From Marsupella aquatica (lineage: Eukaryota > Marchantiophyta), in NCBI GenBank assembly GCA_973895155.1, contig OZ316891.1, positions 12,276,001-12,340,000 on the forward strand: a stretch of DNA of 64,000 nt, in the 5' to 3' direction. A program made the translations under genes and the position numbers. Position 1 is the first letter of the stretch; each line of letters opens with the position of its first letter. Below, in pieces: positions 60,402 to 64,000 of the stretch. A model generated the notes under the pieces. The model searched no databases. It was not told where the DNA came from and saw only the letters and a program-made list of their open reading frames with translations.

Positions 60402-63054
60402 TCACATGGACACAATTGAGTAATGGCTGGACTTGGCCCCAGATCTCATGCTTGAGACAGACTTGAGAGACTTCAAGCTTGAGCGAATGCTCCCCGACTG
60501 CTCGCTGGAGCAGTTATTGGAGTGAGGGCTTGGTATGCTTGCATCATCAGAGTGGCTCAGAGACTTCAGAGATCTAGGTCCTACAGTGTGAGCACTGGGT
60601 GCCCGGAATTGGTCTGGACTGTTCCCCATTTCGCATCCAGATTTGATGCTATTGGCAGATGAAAGACTTTGTCTTGCAAAAAACTTCTCTGAACATGATA
60701 TGTCTCCTTCGCTCTCAGCAAACTCATCGTAGTCCTGTTGAGTCTTGCTACAAGCATCCCATTTGAGAGCCTTATTTTCATTGCGGACAGCATTCAACTG
60801 CTCCTTAAAGTTTCTATTTGTACTTGTAGAAGATGTTCTTGAATATGGTTTCTCATCCCCCATGCCCAGGTGTCGTGAAGACCTAGTGGATTCATGACCC
60901 TGGCCTTCGAGACGCTCCTTGTCCATGCGTGAGATATTTTTATCTAGTAATTCCATCTGCCTTACTCTCTGTTCACATCACGTCCAAAAAGCATACATAC
61001 AGTGAGGTTGATCCATCTCTCGTTACTCAGTGGAGTCTGACCACAATCATAGCTAACTAGCTAAAGCCCAATAGTTGACTGCAACACTGATGACCTTGAT
61101 CTTTAAGAAATTTCTGTAGTTTTAAATGCTTCGTGACAGAGGAGGCCAAATAAGTACCTCCTGGATCTCTAACCGTATTATTGGCTCGTACTTGGGACCT
61201 CTTCCTAGTTCAAACATTCTTTCTAAAAATTGCTTTCTCTCCTCAATCTCCAGTGCAACTGCAAGCCAGCAAAAGTTCAAATGTTGAAGTTGGCGAAGTA
61301 TCTTAAGAAGAGATGAATTCTCTTCAAACATGTCATCCTTCATATTGCAATCCTCATTAAATGCTTTGCCTATGATCTCGTACTCTAAAACCCTCGAGAC
61401 GTAGTTCTGAACTTGAATTTGCTTTCCAGATGTGGCATATTTAGAGGGCTTACTTGCTTCCATCAGCATTTCTTGTTCTTCCACAGAACCCCTTGGAGGG
61501 GGTGGCTTCCTCGGTGTTTTTGGAACGTTTGATTTAGCCTGGCACATTCCGATTCCCAAAGTTGACCCTCAGCAGAGAGATCAACCAAGTACAAACTTGG
61601 AAATTCTTTTGAGCACCTTCAGTTGTCTGAGCATCATCCTCGACTAGAATGTCTGTCTGTGTTTGTATGACAGTAGATGGGATTGGACAGCAATATCCTG
61701 CAAGGTGAATTGTGCCAAAGCTATGGACATTTGCAACTACTACGGAATCCTAAATCTAGCACATCAATTCTGTTGTTCACTATTTTCATTCCTGTGGAAG
61801 GACAAGACTACAAGCTCGATGTTAGTAACGTAACTTGCACAAAAAAATCTACCTTGCAGATACTAGGTGAAGGACATGACACAAGGCAGGGCAAAGATCC
61901 CTGGATCAAAGAGGCCTCATAACGCAGATTCAATAAACAGATTATAAATACAAAGGAAAAGTTAGAATGGATGTTGCTGGTCCTAGCTCTGTTTGAGCTG
62001 CAGTTGGATTGCTCATGTGTCACGCATCACACGTTCAAGCATTTCAATACTCGTGACGGGTTATAGAAAGCATATGTACTTCCAGAGAAAATGACAAAAC
62101 AGCATCAAGGGCTCATTCCAGCTGGGCAAAGGGTACATCTTTCATTGTCCCAATGCGCAAAAATGTGACTCTATATTGCATCAACTACTTATTTTCCTTT
62201 CAAGCCTATCATGTTCAATCTGAGTGGATTGGAAATGCTTACTTCTTCCTCATCTTCAACGTCCCGGCCACTCCACTCAAAGATTTCTTGAAGTCGGGCC
62301 TTTTCCTTCTCATCCAACAAAGGTCCTGCGCATTGAATAAACACTATTCAGCAAGAGTCTTCACTTGGAATATCTGCGATCATGTCATGGTATCTGCTCT
62401 GAAATTTAGTGGACGGAAAGAGCTTGCATATAAATGAACAGTTGGACTAACTTGCGAGATCCCTACAAAAACTAAGTTACTTTTAGGTTGAGGAGGTTGG
62501 TCCTTCTGCAAGATATCTTCCTTCAACTGGGTCAGAATGTGGGATCCCTTTCGTCTCCCTCTCATCAGTAGTACTTGAGGAATTTCATTGATTGTCAGAT
62601 ACTTCTTGCGAAAGCGTGGGACCTTCACAACTGGCTTCTGCAACCATCTAATTCGAGCTGTCAAGCTCTTACTGATATCTCTATCATTTGCCTCCAAGCT
62701 GTAGAGGACGCAAGCAATGTCATGCCATGCCAACTCCCCCTAGGATTGCCTTTGTACAAACAGTCTAGTCAATTTCGTGTAGGATTCCTTGCCCCTTTTC
62801 AATTCCTGGTACTTAAATACATGTCTCATTATCATGATTCCCAACATCTTGAGTGAGCATCTTCCAGGAACTACAACCATTACACCTACTGGCTTTGGGT
62901 TTGATAGAACACTTGTCAAGAATATCTCTACTCATATCTCTAAGACAAGACCTTCATATGCAGGAAGCATTTCAAGCTGACCTTTGGTTTTGGTAAATCA
63001 GGTGGAACGCAATATAGATCTGCACCCAGACAGGCTAGGTTGAGGTCATCGTAC
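60402..63054 (-). CDS. UPF0193 (EVG1/C22orf23) family protein with a long Ser-rich C-terminal extension; 5' end incomplete
   Basis: Proposed minus-strand exons are 63054-62982, 62739-62481, 62325-62243, 61538-61158 and 60968-60402. Every intron is GT-AG and all four junction phases agree, giving ~454 residues to the stop at 60402. Family hallmarks as I know them from animal EVG1/C22orf23 proteins are present in order: a basic N-terminal part with PRFRKKYLT; DEKEKARLQEIF; a proline-rich linker (PKTPRKPPPPRG); and the signature EIEERKQFLERMFELGRGPK, continuing YEPIIRLEIQERVRQMELLD across the last splice junction. Animal members are about 220 residues, so this protein is roughly twice as long. 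The extra ~160 C-terminal residues are Ser-rich with SLKSL repeats. The family is found mainly in ciliated organisms and its biochemistry is unknown. The 61158-61538 exon could hide a further small intron before ALEIEERK (a TTGCAG acceptor is visible). Confidence 0.78.
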
Positions 63055-64000
63055 CTAGAATCGCTTAGTTAACGCTTAACATTTGCTATGATTACTGTTT
63101 GATGTTACTAGCATTGGCATTTACCGTCTAGCTTCAGTGTGGTTGACATGACATGAACAAGAGGTCTCTGATGATAGCGTAAAAGATTTGTTGTCTTCAA
63201 TTCTCAAGAGCAAGAGCCCATTTTGCGTTCATGTCCATTTCTCAGAACACTCACTCTTCAAAGGTTAACTTTTAGAAGACCTAAGGATCTATTCGAGGAA
63301 GGAAATCAGAAGAAGAGTCAGTCACTTGTGTAACTTTGCAAGGGCCATTTATTGATGATTCAAGGAAATTGAGGGTTTTATTCATCGGGTAGAAACTGAG
63401 GAGGGGACCTCAGGTGGAGGACATTGAACTTTGTTAGCCCGTGTTGGACTGGCAGGGTTGCCAATGGATAAGGAGAACCAAAATAGACGACATGTTTCCT
63501 CTCTTGGGGATGATGAATATGGATTGTTGTTGTTCTACGGGGTAAGGTGGGTCCTGAAATTGAAGGTGCGAGAGTGAACCTGGAAGGCCTTGGGCAGATA
63601 TGCGCTCCATGATCTTGATCCTGTTGTGATCAGAGTATTTATTCCCGCGATTCCTGGCCACCCCATACCCATTGTAGAGTGCGAACAAGGCGCGCCCAAC
63701 CTCCGTCCCTCGTCCAACTGCCTCCCAGGGGTTGGGCAATTTTGCACCTGCTGCTGCCATTGCCATCTCCGCTGCTACTGCTGCTGCTGTGGTCTCAGCA
63801 GCAACCTAAGCGGTCTCCTCTCCTTCCTAGAGAACACACCTTTTACGTGAATGAATGTCAATATCATAAAGAGGTTGGATATGAACAGAGAGTGCTTGCT
63901 GCATAAGAGACGTGATGTTAGAATTTATTCAATGCATTCTATCTGACTATTGCTTTGTGGGACATCCTTCCTATATTTAGCGTCTTTTGCAGGATCCTAG
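63055..64000. other. Upstream flank of the UPF0193-family gene
   Basis: Contains the candidate upstream exon at 63434-63766 and a CTG/CAG-rich stretch (63745-63800). No other gene recognised. Confidence 0.4.
63434..63766 (-). CDS. Hypothetical ORF, possible 5' exon of the UPF0193-family gene
   Basis: A 110-codon ATG-initiated minus-strand frame lies ~0.4 kb upstream of the first identified exon and on the same strand. GT dinucleotides near 63488-63492 would end it in phase 2, as the next exon requires, but both are weak donor sites. Its sequence has no recognised domain and begins with an Ala-rich stretch encoded by a GCA/GCT microsatellite. It may equally be non-coding. Confidence 0.25.
   Translation of the reverse strand: MAMAAAGAKLPNPWEAVGRGTEVGRALFALYNGYGVARNRGNKYSDHNRIKIMERISAQGLPGSLSHLQFQDPPYPVEQQQSIFIIPKRGNMSSILVLLIHWQPCQSNTG

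Noticed and set aside
60402-63054. Initial idea that this gene belongs to the DUF4485/CEP112 centrosomal family
   Set aside because: Only the basic RIRWLQKP-like segment resembled it; the EKEKARLQEIF and EIEERKQFLERM blocks fit UPF0193 far better.
63590-63906. Cys/Leu-rich plus-strand frames near the right end
   Set aside because: They read through a CTG repeat and lie antisense to the candidate 5' exon.

Overview
The window looks like nuclear DNA from a green-lineage (streptophyte) eukaryote. It has spliced genes with GT-AG introns, plant-type Ty1/copia retrotransposons, a CACTA-type element, and very long gene-poor intervals full of degenerate tandem repeats. One host gene encodes a member of the UPF0193 (EVG1/C22orf23) family, which is known mainly from ciliated organisms. 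The other encodes a coiled-coil protein with sequence blocks I associate with land-plant proteins. Together they suggest a plant or charophyte with flagellated sperm; a large-genome charophyte such as Chara would fit, but this is inference.

Layout. 1-2318: unassigned sequence with a 63-bp dispersed duplication. 2319-4317 (+): an intact three-exon pogo/Tigger-like DDE transposase gene. 4318-8150: intergenic, with a cluster of short motifs near 4.9 kb and a ~38-bp tandem array at 7.6-7.9 kb. 8154-16204: three copies of one ~0.85-kb family with long inverted ends (A, B, C). Copy C carries a nested 1142-bp CACTA-like element, and copy B supplies its empty site. 17.3-17.65 kb: a degraded copia-type LTR. 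18-23 kb: intergenic with short tandem duplications. 23048-29059 (-): five exons of a coiled-coil protein gene whose 5' end was not found. 30.9-32.4 kb: a pyrimidine-rich tract that may belong to the 5' side of that gene. 37883-43664 (-): a complete copia element with 200-bp LTRs and a GTTTG target duplication. 47767-53653 (+): an older copia element with ~292-bp LTRs and a CAAAG target duplication. 53.7-60.4 kb: intergenic with tandem repeats. 60402-63054 (-): five exons of the UPF0193-family gene, with a possible 5' exon near 63.4-63.8 kb.

The genes do not form an operon or pathway. The two host genes are independent loci in a repeat-rich landscape. Most of the information lies in the mobile elements: their boundaries, target duplications and relative ages can be read directly from the sequence. 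No rRNA, tRNA, CRISPR array or organellar gene was recognised. Host gene models rest on open frames plus splice junctions whose phases agree across every proposed intron; no transcript data were available.
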